Positions 32,973-41,277 of a stretch of DNA of 41,277 bases are shown piece after piece. The notes beneath the pieces are model-generated. The model was given only the letters and a program-made list of their open reading frames with translations, did not search any database and was not told the origin of the DNA. The translations under genes and the position numbers were made by a program. Position 1 is the stretch's first letter; the number at the start of each line of letters is the position of its first letter. Origin of the DNA: Actinomycetes bacterium (lineage in GTDB: Bacteria > Actinomycetota > Actinomycetes > Actinomycetales > Actinomycetaceae); the NCBI GenBank assembly GCA_023387755.1, contig JAEWHO010000043.1, positions 1 to 41,277 on the forward strand, in the 5' to 3' direction.

Positions 32973-34175
32973 ATGTATCGGATTGGCGGAGTACGCCGTC
33001 ACTACGATTGGGGATCACACGATGCGATTCCCTGGCTCATGGGTGAGGAGGTCACCGATGAGCCGGTGGCCGAACTGTGGTTCGGGGTGCACCCCACCGG
33101 GCCCGCGCCACTGGAGGGCGACGCCCCCCAGGCGGATCTCAAAACCCTTATCGAAGCCGATCCGGTAGCCATGCTCGGGGAAGATGTGCAGTCCCGTTTT
33201 GGGGACACCCTGCCTTTTTTAATGAAGCTCATTGCCCCGGCGCGCCCGCTGTCCCTGCAGGTCCACCCGAGTTTGGAGCAGGCCCGTGAGGGGTTCAAAA
33301 AAGAGGACGCCGCCGGCATTCCGATTGACGACCCCATCCGCAACTACCGCGATCCCAACCACAAACCGGAGATGGTGTTCGCGCTCACCCGCCTCGAAGC
33401 CATGTGCGGGTTCCGGGCACCGCGGCGGGCCCTGGAGATTTTAGAAGGGCTCGACGTCGACGTCACCGAACGGCTGACGAAGGTGCTGCACGATGACCCC
33501 ACGTCGGCGGGGATGAAACGGGCCTTCGCGCTGTTGATCTCCGGCCCCCGCCGGCCGGACGCAGACCAGGTGGAACAGGTGGCGCAAGCCTGCCAGGAGC
33601 GCCTGGATTCGGGGACGTCCCCCTCCCCGCGCGCGGATACGATTGTAACGCTCCTGCACGAGGAGTATCCGGGTGATCCGGGGGTGATCGCGGCATTGCT
33701 GTTGAACCCGGTGACGCTGCGGGGTGGGGAAACGCTCTTCGTTAAGGCCGGAACCGTCCACGCTTATCTGTCTGGTTTGGCAGTCGAAGTTATGGCTTCA
33801 TCCGACAATGTGCTGAGGGCGGGCCTGACCAGTAAGCACGTCGATATTGACGAAATGCTGCACTGCGTAGATTTCGTTGCCGCACCACCTACTCGGCTGG
33901 CCCCCGAGATTTTCGGTAGCGCCACCGAAGTGTTCTATGCACCCGTGGAGGATTTCGAACTGAACGTCACCCGCATCCGCGAAACCCATGGCCGGCAGCC
34001 CGTCCGTGGTGGGGGCCCGCGCGTGATCGTGTGCGTAGATGGCAAACTGACCCTGCACAATGAGGCCGGGCAGCGGCTCCCGCTCAAGTGCGGGCAGGCC
34101 GTCTTCGTCCCCGCCTGTGATGGGCCGATTGAGGCGCAAGGCTCCGGCACAATCGTCCAGGCCGACGTCCCGTAA
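32973..34175 (+). CDS. manA: Mannose-6-phosphate isomerase, class I
   Basis: This 400-residue zinc enzyme interconverts fructose-6-phosphate and mannose-6-phosphate, feeding GDP-mannose and glycan synthesis or mannose use. Family marks are RRHYDWGSHDAIP near the start, PVAELWFGVHPTGP, LPFLMKLIAPARPLSLQVHPS (zinc ligands Gln and His), NHKPEMVFAL (zinc ligand Glu), and KAGTVHAYLSGLAVEVMASSDNVLRAGLTSKHVD (zinc ligand His and the catalytic-Arg region). GGAGG precedes ATG. It is convergent with the peptide ABC operon, and a strong hairpin separates the two. Confidence 0.95.
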   Translation: MYRIGGVRRHYDWGSHDAIPWLMGEEVTDEPVAELWFGVHPTGPAPLEGDAPQADLKTLIEADPVAMLGEDVQSRFGDTLPFLMKLIAPARPLSLQVHPSLEQAREGFKKEDAAGIPIDDPIRNYRDPNHKPEMVFALTRLEAMCGFRAPRRALEILEGLDVDVTERLTKVLHDDPTSAGMKRAFALLISGPRRPDADQVEQVAQACQERLDSGTSPSPRADTIVTLLHEEYPGDPGVIAALLLNPVTLRGGETLFVKAGTVHAYLSGLAVEVMASSDNVLRAGLTSKHVDIDEMLHCVDFVAAPPTRLAPEIFGSATEVFYAPVEDFELNVTRIRETHGRQPVRGGGPRVIVCVDGKLTLHNEAGQRLPLKCGQAVFVPACDGPIEAQGSGTIVQADVP

Positions 34176-34237
34176 CCGCCGGCTTGACTGACCTTTCTCT
34201 CCCGGAACAACCGATCGGGCCTCCTCCTACAAACGAA

Positions 34238-34271
34238 TCCGGCCCCGGAGCTTACAAGCTCCGGGGCCGGA
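34238..34271. terminator. Bidirectional terminator between manA and the second peptide ABC operon
   Basis: A near-perfect inverted repeat (34238-34253 with 34256-34271), TCCGGCCCCGGAGCTT against its complement, lies between the two convergent genes. It lies 10 bp beyond the ATPase stop codon. Confidence 0.8.
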
Positions 34272-34280
34272 CCGCGTGCT

Positions 34281-36053
34281 CTACGCTGGCGCGTTCAGGC
34301 GGGCAAAGTCCTCCCGCCGCTGCGCCTGTACCTGCGGGTCGGGCACCGGCAGGGCCGCGAGTAAGCGCTGGGTGTAGGGGTGGTTGGGGTGTTGGAGTAC
34401 ATCGCGCGCCACCCCCTGTTCGACGATCTGCCCCTCGTACATCACGAAGATGGAGTGGGAGACGACGTCGACGACGGCGAGGTCGTGCGAAATGAACAGG
34501 CAGGCGAAACCGAATTCGCGGTGCAGCTGCAAGAACAGCTCCAGCACGGTGGCCTGCACAGATACATCGAGCGCACTGGTCGGCTCATCGGCAATGAGCA
34601 GTTCTGGTCCAAGCGCAAGCCCGCGCGCCAAGGAGGCGCGCTGCCGCTGCCCACCGGAGAGTTCATGCGGGTACCGGTCGGCGTAACTGCTGGCGAGCTC
34701 AACTGCGTCCAACAGTTCGTTCACCCGCCCGCGTACCGCATCCGCGTCCTTGGCTTTACCATGGACGATCAGCGGTTCAGCAATACACTGGCCGATCGTC
34801 ATGAGCGGATTGAAGCTGGCGGCCGGGTCCTGGAAGACGAAGCCGATCCGCGAGCGCAGGGGCCGGAATTCTTTTTCCTTCACCCCGTTCATTTCCTGGC
34901 CGAGCACATTGAGGGAACCGCCGGTGACTTTGGTGAGACCAGCAACGGCGCGCGCCGTCGTCGTCTTGCCGGAACCGGATTCCCCGACGAGCCCGACCAC
35001 TTCCCCGGCGTGAATCGAGAAGGTGGCGTCCTGTACGGCGAGGAAGCCCTGCTTACCGAAGCGCGATTCGTACCGCACCTCCATCTTCTCTGCGGCCACC
35101 GCGAGGGGGCGGCCTGCGAAGCGAGGATCGGCGGTATCACCGGCCGGGCGGATGACTTCCTCCCGATCACTGGTGGCGAAGCGTTGCGGGTCCTCAGCGC
35201 GCGGATCGGTTTTAGTCTGCTCGCCGATCTTCGGCACAGCGCCGAGCAGTTTGCGGGTGTACTCGTGCTGCGGGCGCGCGAAAAGGGCATTGACCTCGGA
35301 TTCTTCCACAATCTCTCCGTGGAACATGACAGCCACCCGGTCAGCCAGATCCGCGACTACACCCATATTGTGGGTAATGAGCAGAATGGAGGCCCCAAAC
35401 TCGTCGCGGCAATGCCGCAGGAGCGCGAGGATTTCCGCCTGTACCGTCACATCGAGGGCCGTGGTGGGTTCGTCGGCAATAATGAGCGGCGGATCTAAGG
35501 CCAACGCCATAGCGATAATAATGCGTTGCTTTTGACCGCCAGAGAACTGGTGCGGGTAATAGTCCACGCGTTCTTCAGCATCTGGAATTCCGACTCGGCG
35601 CAGCAGTTCCACACTGCGCGCCCGCATGGCCTTCTTCGAGAAATCGTCCTTAGTCCACCCGCGCTGCAGGAGCTGTTCGCGGTGGGCCCGGTAGATCTCA
35701 GCCATTTGCCAGCCGATCGTGTACACCGGGTTCAGGGCGGTGCTGGGTTCCTGGAACACCATGGATACGTCTGCACCGCGCATCGCGCGCAGGCGGGAGC
35801 CACTGACGTTGCTGACGTTCAGATCTGCGCCGTCGTGCGTAACTACCACGACTCCGGAGGTGGAAGCGGTGGCCGGCAGCATCCCGAGCAGTGTTTTAGC
35901 GGTAACCGATTTCCCGGATCCAGACTCACCTACGACGGCGAGCACTTCCCGTCCACGGACCTCCAGGGTGATTCCGCGGACCGCGTCCACACTGCCCTGG
36001 TCGGTAGCGAAGGTGACCCGCAGATCGTCAATACGCGCAACTGGTGTGCTCAT
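34281..36053 (-). CDS. Peptide ABC transporter, fused double ATP-binding protein (second system)
   Basis: This 590-residue protein has two nucleotide-binding domains. Domain 1 has Walker A GESGSGKS at 42-49, FSGGQ at 170-174 and Walker [12 protein letters not shown] from 191. Domain 2 has Walker A GESGSGKT at 357-364, LSGGQ at 465-469 and [12 protein letters not shown] from 485. The linker (about 275-320) is charged, unlike the His/Gln-rich linker of the first system. The C-terminal [16 protein letters not shown] motif is typical of oligopeptide ATPases. The start overlaps the permease stop by 4 bp. It is paralogous to 1906-3582. Confidence 0.93.
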   Translation of the reverse strand: MSTPVARIDDLRVTFATDQGSVDAVRGITLEVRGREVLAVVGESGSGKSVTAKTLLGMLPATASTSGVVVVTHDGADLNVSNVSGSRLRAMRGADVSMVFQEPSTALNPVYTIGWQMAEIYRAHREQLLQRGWTKDDFSKKAMRARSVELLRRVGIPDAEERVDYYPHQFSGGQKQRIIIAMALALDPPLIIADEPTTALDVTVQAEILALLRHCRDEFGASILLITHNMGVVADLADRVAVMFHGEIVEESEVNALFARPQHEYTRKLLGAVPKIGEQTKTDPRAEDPQRFATSDREEVIRPAGDTADPRFAGRPLAVAAEKMEVRYESRFGKQGFLAVQDATFSIHAGEVVGLVGESGSGKTTTARAVAGLTKVTGGSLNVLGQEMNGVKEKEFRPLRSRIGFVFQDPAASFNPLMTIGQCIAEPLIVHGKAKDADAVRGRVNELLDAVELASSYADRYPHELSGGQRQRASLARGLALGPELLIADEPTSALDVSVQATVLELFLQLHREFGFACLFISHDLAVVDVVSHSIFVMYEGQIVEQGVARDVLQHPNHPYTQRLLAALPVPDPQVQAQRREDFARLNAPA

Positions 36054-37021
36054 GGTAGATCCTCATCTGGGTTGTCATTCGTTTCCGTCACCACATCGAC
36101 GGCCTGGGCTCCCCCGCCGACGGCAGCAGCCAGGCGTCCACGCAGGCGCGGGTCCGCCAGGTCATTAAGCGATTCGCCCACCAGGGTGACGCCGAGGACG
36201 ATCAGCACGATTGCCATGCCGGGGAAGATGGAGGTCCACCAGATCCCGGAGGTCACATCTGCCACTGAGCGGTTGAGGTCGTAGCCCAGTTCCGCGGCCT
36301 TGGTCGGTTCAATTCCGAATCCGAGGAAGCCCAGGCCCGCGAGCGTCAGGATCGCTTCGGAGGCGTTTAGGGTGATGATGACCGGTAACGTGCGCACGGA
36401 ATTGCGCAGAATATGGGTGAACATCATGCGCTGATGCGAGGCGCCAATGACCTTTGCCGCCTCCACGAACGGTTCATTCTTCACGCGCACAACTTCGCTG
36501 CGAACCACGCGGAAATACTGCGGTATAAAAACCACCGTTATCGACAGCGCCGCTGCCAGGACCCCGCCTATCAGGCTGGATTGGCCTCCGGAGATCACAA
36601 TCGACATGACGATTGCGAGCAGCAGCGACGGGAAGGCATAGATAGCATCAGCGATGACGACGACGATGCGGTCGAGCCAACCACCGAGGTAGCCGGTGAC
36701 CAGCCCCAGCACAATACCGGCGATAGCCGAGGCGACGACCGCCACAATAATGACGAAAAGCGCGGTTTGGGTTCCCCAGATCACGCGGGATAAGACGTCA
36801 AAACCAGAAACGGTAGTGCCGAGCAGATTACGGGAGTTCGGTGCCTGCTGGGCGCCAAAGCTACCGTTGGCATCCGCCGTCTGGGAGTACCCGTAGGGCG
36901 CGACGACCGGAGCCAGGATGGCGCACATGACAAAGACCGCGACGATCACCAGACCGGTGATGAGCATAAAGCGCTGCCAACCGGTGGAGCGGCGTACGGT
37001 GGCGAGTAGCGGGATACGCAT
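36050..37021 (-). CDS. Peptide ABC transporter permease (DppC type, second system)
   Basis: This 323-residue membrane permease starts MRIPLLATVRRSTGWQRFMLITGLVIVAVFVMCAILAPVVAPYGYSQ. It carries the DppC-type RNLLGTTVSGFDVLSRVIWG motif and the EAA loop EAAKVIGASHQRMMFTHILRNSV. The C-terminus has LADPRLRGRL followed by an acidic tail. ATG 37021 was chosen because it directly follows the upstream permease stop codon and begins just before the first helix. A longer frame adds 53 residues with no membrane or family character. Confidence 0.92.
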   Translation of the reverse strand: MRIPLLATVRRSTGWQRFMLITGLVIVAVFVMCAILAPVVAPYGYSQTADANGSFGAQQAPNSRNLLGTTVSGFDVLSRVIWGTQTALFVIIVAVVASAIAGIVLGLVTGYLGGWLDRIVVVIADAIYAFPSLLLAIVMSIVISGGQSSLIGGVLAAALSITVVFIPQYFRVVRSEVVRVKNEPFVEAAKVIGASHQRMMFTHILRNSVRTLPVIITLNASEAILTLAGLGFLGFGIEPTKAAELGYDLNRSVADVTSGIWWTSIFPGMAIVLIVLGVTLVGESLNDLADPRLRGRLAAAVGGGAQAVDVVTETNDNPDEDLP

Positions 37022-37023
37022 AT

Positions 37024-38082
37024 TTAGTACCTCACTCGCGGGTCGATCAGCACGGCAATAACGTCCACGATAAAGTTCGTGACGGCGACGATCACGGCCA
37101 GCATGATCACGATGCCCTGGACGGCTACGAAGTCGCGCGCCACGAGGTACTGGGCGAGCATGAAGCCGAGCCCTTTCCATTCAAAGGTGGTCTCAGTGAG
37201 CACCGCACCGGCCAAGAGCATGGCAATCTGCATCCCCATCACCGTAATAATCGGGATAAGGGCGGGCCGAAAAGCATGTTTGGATAACAGCCGTTTTTCG
37301 GCGACGCCGCGGGAACGCGCTGCCCCCACATACTCGGTGTTGAGTGTCGCAATCATATTGGTGCGCACCAGGCGCAAAAATACGCCGGCGGTCAGTAAAC
37401 CGAGCGCTAGCGCCGGTAATACGGCATGGGATAGGACGTCGGACAGCACGCTCATATCCCCCAACCGCAGCGCGTCCAAGCCGAAGATTCCGGTTTGGGT
37501 GACCAGGTCTGACAGCGCGATCTCGCTGGCGGTCGTTGACCGCCCAGAAACCGGCAGGACCGGCAGGTAGACCGCGAAGATGAGCTTTAAAAGCAGGCCG
37601 AAGAAGAATACCGGGGTGGCGTAGCACAGGATCGCGAAGATCCGCAGTACCGCATCGGGCAGGCGGTCGCGCTTATGCGCGGCCACCATACCCAGCGGAA
37701 CTCCTACCGCGAAGGCCACAATCAGGGCGTAGATGGTCAGCTCCAAGGTAGCGGCACCGAATTGCCCCAGCATGGAGACCACCGGCCGGCCATCGGAGAT
37801 GGCCGTGCCGAAGTCGCCGGTGAACACTCCACCCAGGTAGTCAAAATACTGGACAATCAGCGGCCGGTCATAGCCGGCTTCGTGAATCCGGGTAGCCAGC
37901 TGTTCCGGGGTGAGCCGGCCGCCGAGTGCCGCAGTAATTGGATCACCGGTCATGCGCATGAGCACAAAGACCATCGTGACGAGGATGAACACCGTCGGGA
38001 TAATCAGCAGCGCCCTAATCGCTAGGTATCGCCACAGTGAAATCCCCGCACCCCCACGGGGTGCACGCGTCGCAGTAGTCAC
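37024..38082 (-). CDS. Peptide ABC transporter permease (DppB type, second system)
   Basis: This 352-residue membrane permease has a short basic N-terminus, then the first helix (LAIRALLIIPTVFILVTMVFVLMRMTGDP), the GDFGTAISDGRPV motif, the EAA loop (GAARSRGVAEKRLLSKHAFRPALIP) and a C-terminal LIDPRVRY. I placed the start at GTG 38082, 4 bp after the binding-protein stop. Longer in-frame starts lie inside the preceding gene. No Shine-Dalgarno sequence is visible, so translation is probably coupled. Confidence 0.9.
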   Translation of the reverse strand: MTTATRAPRGGAGISLWRYLAIRALLIIPTVFILVTMVFVLMRMTGDPITAALGGRLTPEQLATRIHEAGYDRPLIVQYFDYLGGVFTGDFGTAISDGRPVVSMLGQFGAATLELTIYALIVAFAVGVPLGMVAAHKRDRLPDAVLRIFAILCYATPVFFFGLLLKLIFAVYLPVLPVSGRSTTASEIALSDLVTQTGIFGLDALRLGDMSVLSDVLSHAVLPALALGLLTAGVFLRLVRTNMIATLNTEYVGAARSRGVAEKRLLSKHAFRPALIPIITVMGMQIAMLLAGAVLTETTFEWKGLGFMLAQYLVARDFVAVQGIVIMLAVIVAVTNFIVDVIAVLIDPRVRY

Positions 38083-38086
38083 GGTG

Positions 38087-39724
38087 TTACTTGGTGAGGG
38101 TCGCATACGGGAACTTGAAGGACGCATCCAGGTTGGCACCGCTGACGCCCTTCTTCACCACCGCGATCTGGGTTCCCTGCAGGTAGGGCAATGTGGATAG
38201 ATCAGCCGCCACCTTAGCCTGAATATCCTTGAGCATAGCCACGCGCTTAGCGGCGTCAGGCTCCACCGCAGAGCTCAGGATGAGGTCATTCACTTCCTGA
38301 TTCTGGTAATGATTGCTGAGGAAGTTGTCGATTAGGAAGAACGGCGTCAAGTAGTTATCGGCGTCAGAGTAGTCCGGGAACCAGCCGAGCTGATATACGG
38401 GGTAGACGTCGTCGGTGCGGTCCTTGGCATACTGTACCCATTCGGTGGATTGCAGGTCCACGGTGAACAGGCCACCAGCTTCCAGCTGCGACTTGATCAT
38501 GGTGTACTCGTCCCCCGATGAGGGGCCATAGTGATCCGGGGAGTACTGCAGTTTCAGTTCGACCGGTGTTTGTACGCCCGCATCAGCGAGACGTTTCTTT
38601 GCCTTCTCAGCATCCGGCTTGCCATTTCCATCACCGTAGAGTTCCTTCAAGGGCTCTGCGGAAGCATCCAGACCGGCCGGGACAAAGGAGTACAGCGGAG
38701 TGTAGGTGCCTTTGTAGACCTGCTCAGCCAAAGCATCGCGATCAAGCAGATCGGCCATCGCCTGGCGAACCGCCAGCGCCTTGGCCGGATCAGCATCGGC
38801 CTGCTTAGCCCCGAAAGGCTGGGTGTCGAAGTTGAACACCAGATAGCGAATCTCGCCGCCCGGCCCCTTCACCACCTCAACGCCGTCATTCTTGGAAAGA
38901 TCCTCAATGTCGGTGGGGGAAAGTGAGCGGTAGGCGACGTCAATATTGCCCTGCTGAATATCCAGTTTCAGATTGGACGAATCCGCGTAGTATTTGGCAT
39001 TCACCCCACCGTTTTTGGGCGCTCCATGGGCCCCCTTGTAACCTGCGAACGGCTTGTATTGGATGAGAGAGTTTAACTCGAACTTCTCAATCTCATATTG
39101 ACCGGCGAAGGCCTTACCTTCCACGATCTTCTCCGGCGGAGTGAGCGCATCCGCATCGAAGACTTCCTCATCCACAATCGGCCCCGCTGGAGAGGAAAGA
39201 ATCTGCGTGAATAGCTGATCGTTTTCCGCTTTCAGGTGGAATACGACAGTCGTGTCATCCTTGGCTTCAGTCTTCTCTAGGTTGTACAGCAGCGACGAAG
39301 GACCGTTCGGATCGTTAATCTTAGCCAGGCGATCAAAGCTGAACTTGACGTCGGAAGCAGTCAGGGCGTGCCCATTGGCGAACGTTAGGCCCGGCTTGAG
39401 TTTCACCGTGAACTCTTTGGGGCTGGTGAATTCGCCGGATTCGGCCAACTCCGGTGCCACCTTAGAGTCGCCGTACGGAGCGGAGAAAAGGAACCCGAAT
39501 ACTTGAGTCTGGACGGCGAAAGACCCGTTATCGTAAGAGCCCGCCGGATCGAGACTGGTCACCTTATCGGTAGTGCCAAGGGTGATGACGGCGCCAGAAT
39601 CGCCCGCGCCGGTAGCACCTCCAGCGCCCTTTTCTCCACCGGATTTGGTGGCACAGGCGCTCATAGTAAGAGCAGCGGCAGCCCCCACGGCCACCACCGC
39701 ACTGATACGCGACTTACGATTCAT
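38087..39724 (-). CDS. Peptide ABC transporter substrate-binding lipoprotein (second system)
   Basis: This 545-residue family-5 binding protein has signal peptide MNRKSRISAVVAVGAAAALTMSAC with lipobox MSAC (lipidated Cys 24) and a Gly-rich spacer. The SBP_bac_5 body shows FTVKLKPGLTFANGHALTASDVKFSFDRL, VRQAMADLLDRDALAEQVYKGTYTPLYSFVPAGL and VYQLGWFPDYSDADNYLTPFF. It is the first gene of the second peptide-uptake operon. Strong ribosome binding site AAGGAGG. The ligand class (di- or oligopeptide) cannot be read reliably. Confidence 0.93.
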   Translation of the reverse strand: MNRKSRISAVVAVGAAAALTMSACATKSGGEKGAGGATGAGDSGAVITLGTTDKVTSLDPAGSYDNGSFAVQTQVFGFLFSAPYGDSKVAPELAESGEFTSPKEFTVKLKPGLTFANGHALTASDVKFSFDRLAKINDPNGPSSLLYNLEKTEAKDDTTVVFHLKAENDQLFTQILSSPAGPIVDEEVFDADALTPPEKIVEGKAFAGQYEIEKFELNSLIQYKPFAGYKGAHGAPKNGGVNAKYYADSSNLKLDIQQGNIDVAYRSLSPTDIEDLSKNDGVEVVKGPGGEIRYLVFNFDTQPFGAKQADADPAKALAVRQAMADLLDRDALAEQVYKGTYTPLYSFVPAGLDASAEPLKELYGDGNGKPDAEKAKKRLADAGVQTPVELKLQYSPDHYGPSSGDEYTMIKSQLEAGGLFTVDLQSTEWVQYAKDRTDDVYPVYQLGWFPDYSDADNYLTPFFLIDNFLSNHYQNQEVNDLILSSAVEPDAAKRVAMLKDIQAKVAADLSTLPYLQGTQIAVVKKGVSGANLDASFKFPYATLTK

Positions 39725-39837
39725 AACCCCTCCTTGAGTGGCGGCAGCCCGGTGCTACCGGATATCGCCGAAATCTAACAGGTGTACTGAGCTAAAACTA
39801 GCTTGGTGTCACATTATGGGACGTGCGTCACGAACCG

Positions 39838-39853
39838 ATAACAGCGGGGTAAC
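39838..39853 (-). promoter_or_regulatory. GTTAC-N6-GTTAT motif upstream of the second peptide operon
   Basis: On the minus strand the sequence reads GTTAC-CCCGCT-GTTAT, 114 bp upstream of the binding-protein start. It has the same orientation and spacing as GTTAC-N6-GTTAC upstream of the first peptide operon. A CATAAT -10-like hexamer (39813-39818 on the minus strand) lies between it and the gene. Confidence 0.35.
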
Positions 39854-39882
39854 AAAAACGCATCGGTGGCGATGAGAGGCTT

Positions 39883-41103
39883 CTACGCGGTTTCCGGCCA
39901 CGTGCGTTTGGGGGCAGTTTCCGGGGCCGGAAGCCAGCCGAGCGCCGCCAGCACGAGGATGAGTCCGCTGACGCTGAACGCGAGCGGGTAACTGCCGTAG
40001 TCCACCAGCAGGCCGATTAAGAGCGGACCGATGATAGCGCCTAAGTCCATGATCATTTGGAAGCTGGCGACGACCTTCCCGCCAGCGTGGTCGGCGCCGA
40101 TAATATCGGCCACCGCCGCCTGTTGAGCCGGGTTCAAAATACCCGCGCCCAAGCCAGCCAGGGCACATAGGAGGATGAAGATGGGTACGACGTCGGAAAA
40201 ACCAATCGCAATAGTGAGTGCCCCGGAAATACCCAACCCCATGATGATCGGGGTTTTCCGGCCAATACGGTCAGTAAGGCTACCTGCGAACAGCACAATT
40301 GCGGCATTGCCGAGCGCGAAGGCGGTTAGTGCGGCCCCCGACACCCACACCTCGGAGGAGAGGGTGGCCGCAAAGAGGGGCACGATGGAGATGCGCACGC
40401 CCAGGTTGGTCCAGCCATTAGCAAAGAAAGATCCGAGCGCACTGCGTGCGGCCGGTTGTTGCAGGGCTGTTCGCATAGTCATCGGGGGTAGTTCGCGGCG
40501 GGGCCCGGCGCTGTGCATACGTGCCGCAGAGAGGAAAAATCCGACGACGCAGGCAGCACTCAGCAAGGCCACCCCGTAAGCCACGAACGGTAGCCAGATC
40601 GCGATATTGGCCAACACGCCGCCGAGGACTGGACCAGTGATATTGCCGAGGAGAAACGCCCCGCCGTAGTAGGAGGAAATCCGCCCCCGGATACCGGGTG
40701 GGGACAGCCGAATAATAAGTGCCGCCGCGGAGACCGTAAACATGACCGAACCGATTCCACCCAGGCCCCGATAGATGATGAGTTGCCAATACGAGTGGGC
40801 GGTGGCCACGGCCAGCGAGGACAGCGCCACAATGACAACGCCCGCAATATACACCGGACGCTCGCCCAGCCGATTCACCAGCACCCCGGAGGCGGGCGCA
40901 AACACCATGCGGAATACCGCGAAAATAGAGACGACCACAGTGGCCGCCGTCGTCGTGACGTTAAAGGACTTCGCGTAGAGCGGAAGCACCGGCGCGACCA
41001 GACCGTACCCGATCGCGATAACGAAGGAGGCGACCACCATCACCCAAATGGCGGCTGGTACGGGCTCACGGTATCGCGCGGGCTGGTTGGGTTTAACGGA
41101 CAT
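39883..41103 (-). CDS. MFS transporter (drug/metabolite exporter type)
   Basis: This 406-residue protein has 12 predicted membrane helices and the major facilitator fold, proton-antiporter DHA1-like. Loop 2-3 motif A appears as VNRLGERPVYIAG and its repeat in the second half as TDRIGRKTPIIMG. Motif B-like YRGLGGIGSVMF and motif C-like GNITGPVLGGVLA are present. These suggest an exporter, but the substrate is unknown. No ribosome binding site is clear; GACAAT lies 9 nt before ATG. It is divergent from the gene starting at 41170. Confidence 0.9.
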   Translation of the reverse strand: MSVKPNQPARYREPVPAAIWVMVVASFVIAIGYGLVAPVLPLYAKSFNVTTTAATVVVSIFAVFRMVFAPASGVLVNRLGERPVYIAGVVIVALSSLAVATAHSYWQLIIYRGLGGIGSVMFTVSAAALIIRLSPPGIRGRISSYYGGAFLLGNITGPVLGGVLANIAIWLPFVAYGVALLSAACVVGFFLSAARMHSAGPRRELPPMTMRTALQQPAARSALGSFFANGWTNLGVRISIVPLFAATLSSEVWVSGAALTAFALGNAAIVLFAGSLTDRIGRKTPIIMGLGISGALTIAIGFSDVVPIFILLCALAGLGAGILNPAQQAAVADIIGADHAGGKVVASFQMIMDLGAIIGPLLIGLLVDYGSYPLAFSVSGLILVLAALGWLPAPETAPKRTWPETA

Positions 41104-41169
41104 AGCGCAGCTATTGTCTCATCATTTCCAAGCTCCGCCACATAGGCTAGAAGGGTGGAGGATTCGCAT

Positions 41170-41277
41170 ATGAATATGACACCACCCATCGTGCGCATGG
41201 CCGACGGGACTATCAAACAAGTCAATCCCCTATCCGGCACCGAGGTGTGGACCGTCCCGGGGCGCGCCAACCGCCCG
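41170..41277 (+). CDS. N-terminus of a DUF4921/GalT-like protein (continues beyond window)
   Basis: The first 36 codons are MNMTPPIVRMADGTIKQVNP, then LSGTEVWTVPGRANRP; the frame is open to the window edge. The pattern R-x-N-P-x-(S/T)-G-x-x-V-(W/V)-x-V-P-x-R-x-x-R-P resembles the start of galactose-1-phosphate uridylyltransferase-like (HIT superfamily) proteins and the actinobacterial DUF4921 family. GGTGGAGG precedes ATG. Only the start is visible, so the family call is provisional. Confidence 0.6.
   Translation, partial: MNMTPPIVRMADGTIKQVNPLSGTEVWTVPGRANRP

Noticed and set aside
34380..35498. Plus-strand frame of 372 codons opposite the second fused ATPase gene
   Set aside because: It is antisense to an intact double ATPase with all motifs; its translation resembles no protein family.
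37022..37180. 53-residue N-terminal extension of the second DppC permease
   Set aside because: It overlaps the preceding permease gene, is Arg-rich with no helix, and the ATG at 37021 starts in the normal family position.

Overview
The window looks like a chromosomal segment of a high-GC actinobacterium. The evidence is a pupylation locus, a DUF3151 protein, an actinobacterial choice-of-anchor M surface protein, HAIR/CIRCE heat-shock operators, an SRP RNA gene next to dnaX, many GTG starts and several probable leaderless genes. An Actinomycetaceae-like host is my best guess, from overall flavour only; I could not run a phylogeny. The segment is mostly housekeeping and transport genes, with one small integrated element of about 2.2 kb at a tRNA-Ser gene.

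Layout. 1-1647 (-): secreted surface protein, truncated by the window edge, with a Fur/Zur-like operator upstream. 1906-7181 (-): complete peptide ABC importer operon (binding lipoprotein, two permeases, fused double ATPase). 7510-8133 (+): biotin transporter BioY. 8232-13763 (-): dnaX-recR-aspartokinase-asd operon, with the SRP RNA just upstream. 14052-14136: tRNA-Ser(GGA). 14114-16392: integrated mini-element bounded by 60-bp direct repeats of the tRNA 3' end. It carries an integrase arm-domain-like protein, a DUF2335 protein, two small hydrophobic peptides, an excisionase-like HTH protein and an ImmA/IrrE-type metallopeptidase, but no complete integrase. 16569-17728 (+): S4 RNA-binding protein and LytR_C protein. 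17887-19272 (-): uracil/xanthine permease. 19448-20709 (+): DUF4190-like membrane protein coupled to a glutamine amidotransferase. 20785-21958: divergent CPBP membrane protein and MTH1187-type thiamine-binding protein.

22039-28186 (+): sucrase/ferredoxin-like protein behind a DtxR/IdeR-like box, then the pupylation genes arc-dop-pup-pafA. The four pupylation genes overlap or nearly touch. No 20S proteasome genes lie between pup and pafA, and the ARC ATPase lacks the C-terminal proteasome-docking tail. This is the corynebacterial type of pupylation without a proteasome.

28278-29171 (+): ketopantoate-reductase-like protein. 29207-31961 (-): DUF3151, GH13 glycosidase and an unrecognised protein. 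32159-32590 (-): Hsp20 under an apparent double CIRCE plus HAIR control region. 32973-34175 (+): mannose-6-phosphate isomerase. 34281-39724 (-): a second complete peptide ABC operon with the same gene order as the first. 39883-41103 (-): MFS transporter. 41170-41277 (+): start of a GalT/DUF4921-like protein.

The points most worth following are the proteasome-free pupylation locus behind an iron-type operator, the integrase-less tRNA-Ser element with six 11-bp arm-like sites, the dual heat-shock operators of hsp20, and a GTTAC-N6-GTTAY motif upstream of both peptide-transport operons.
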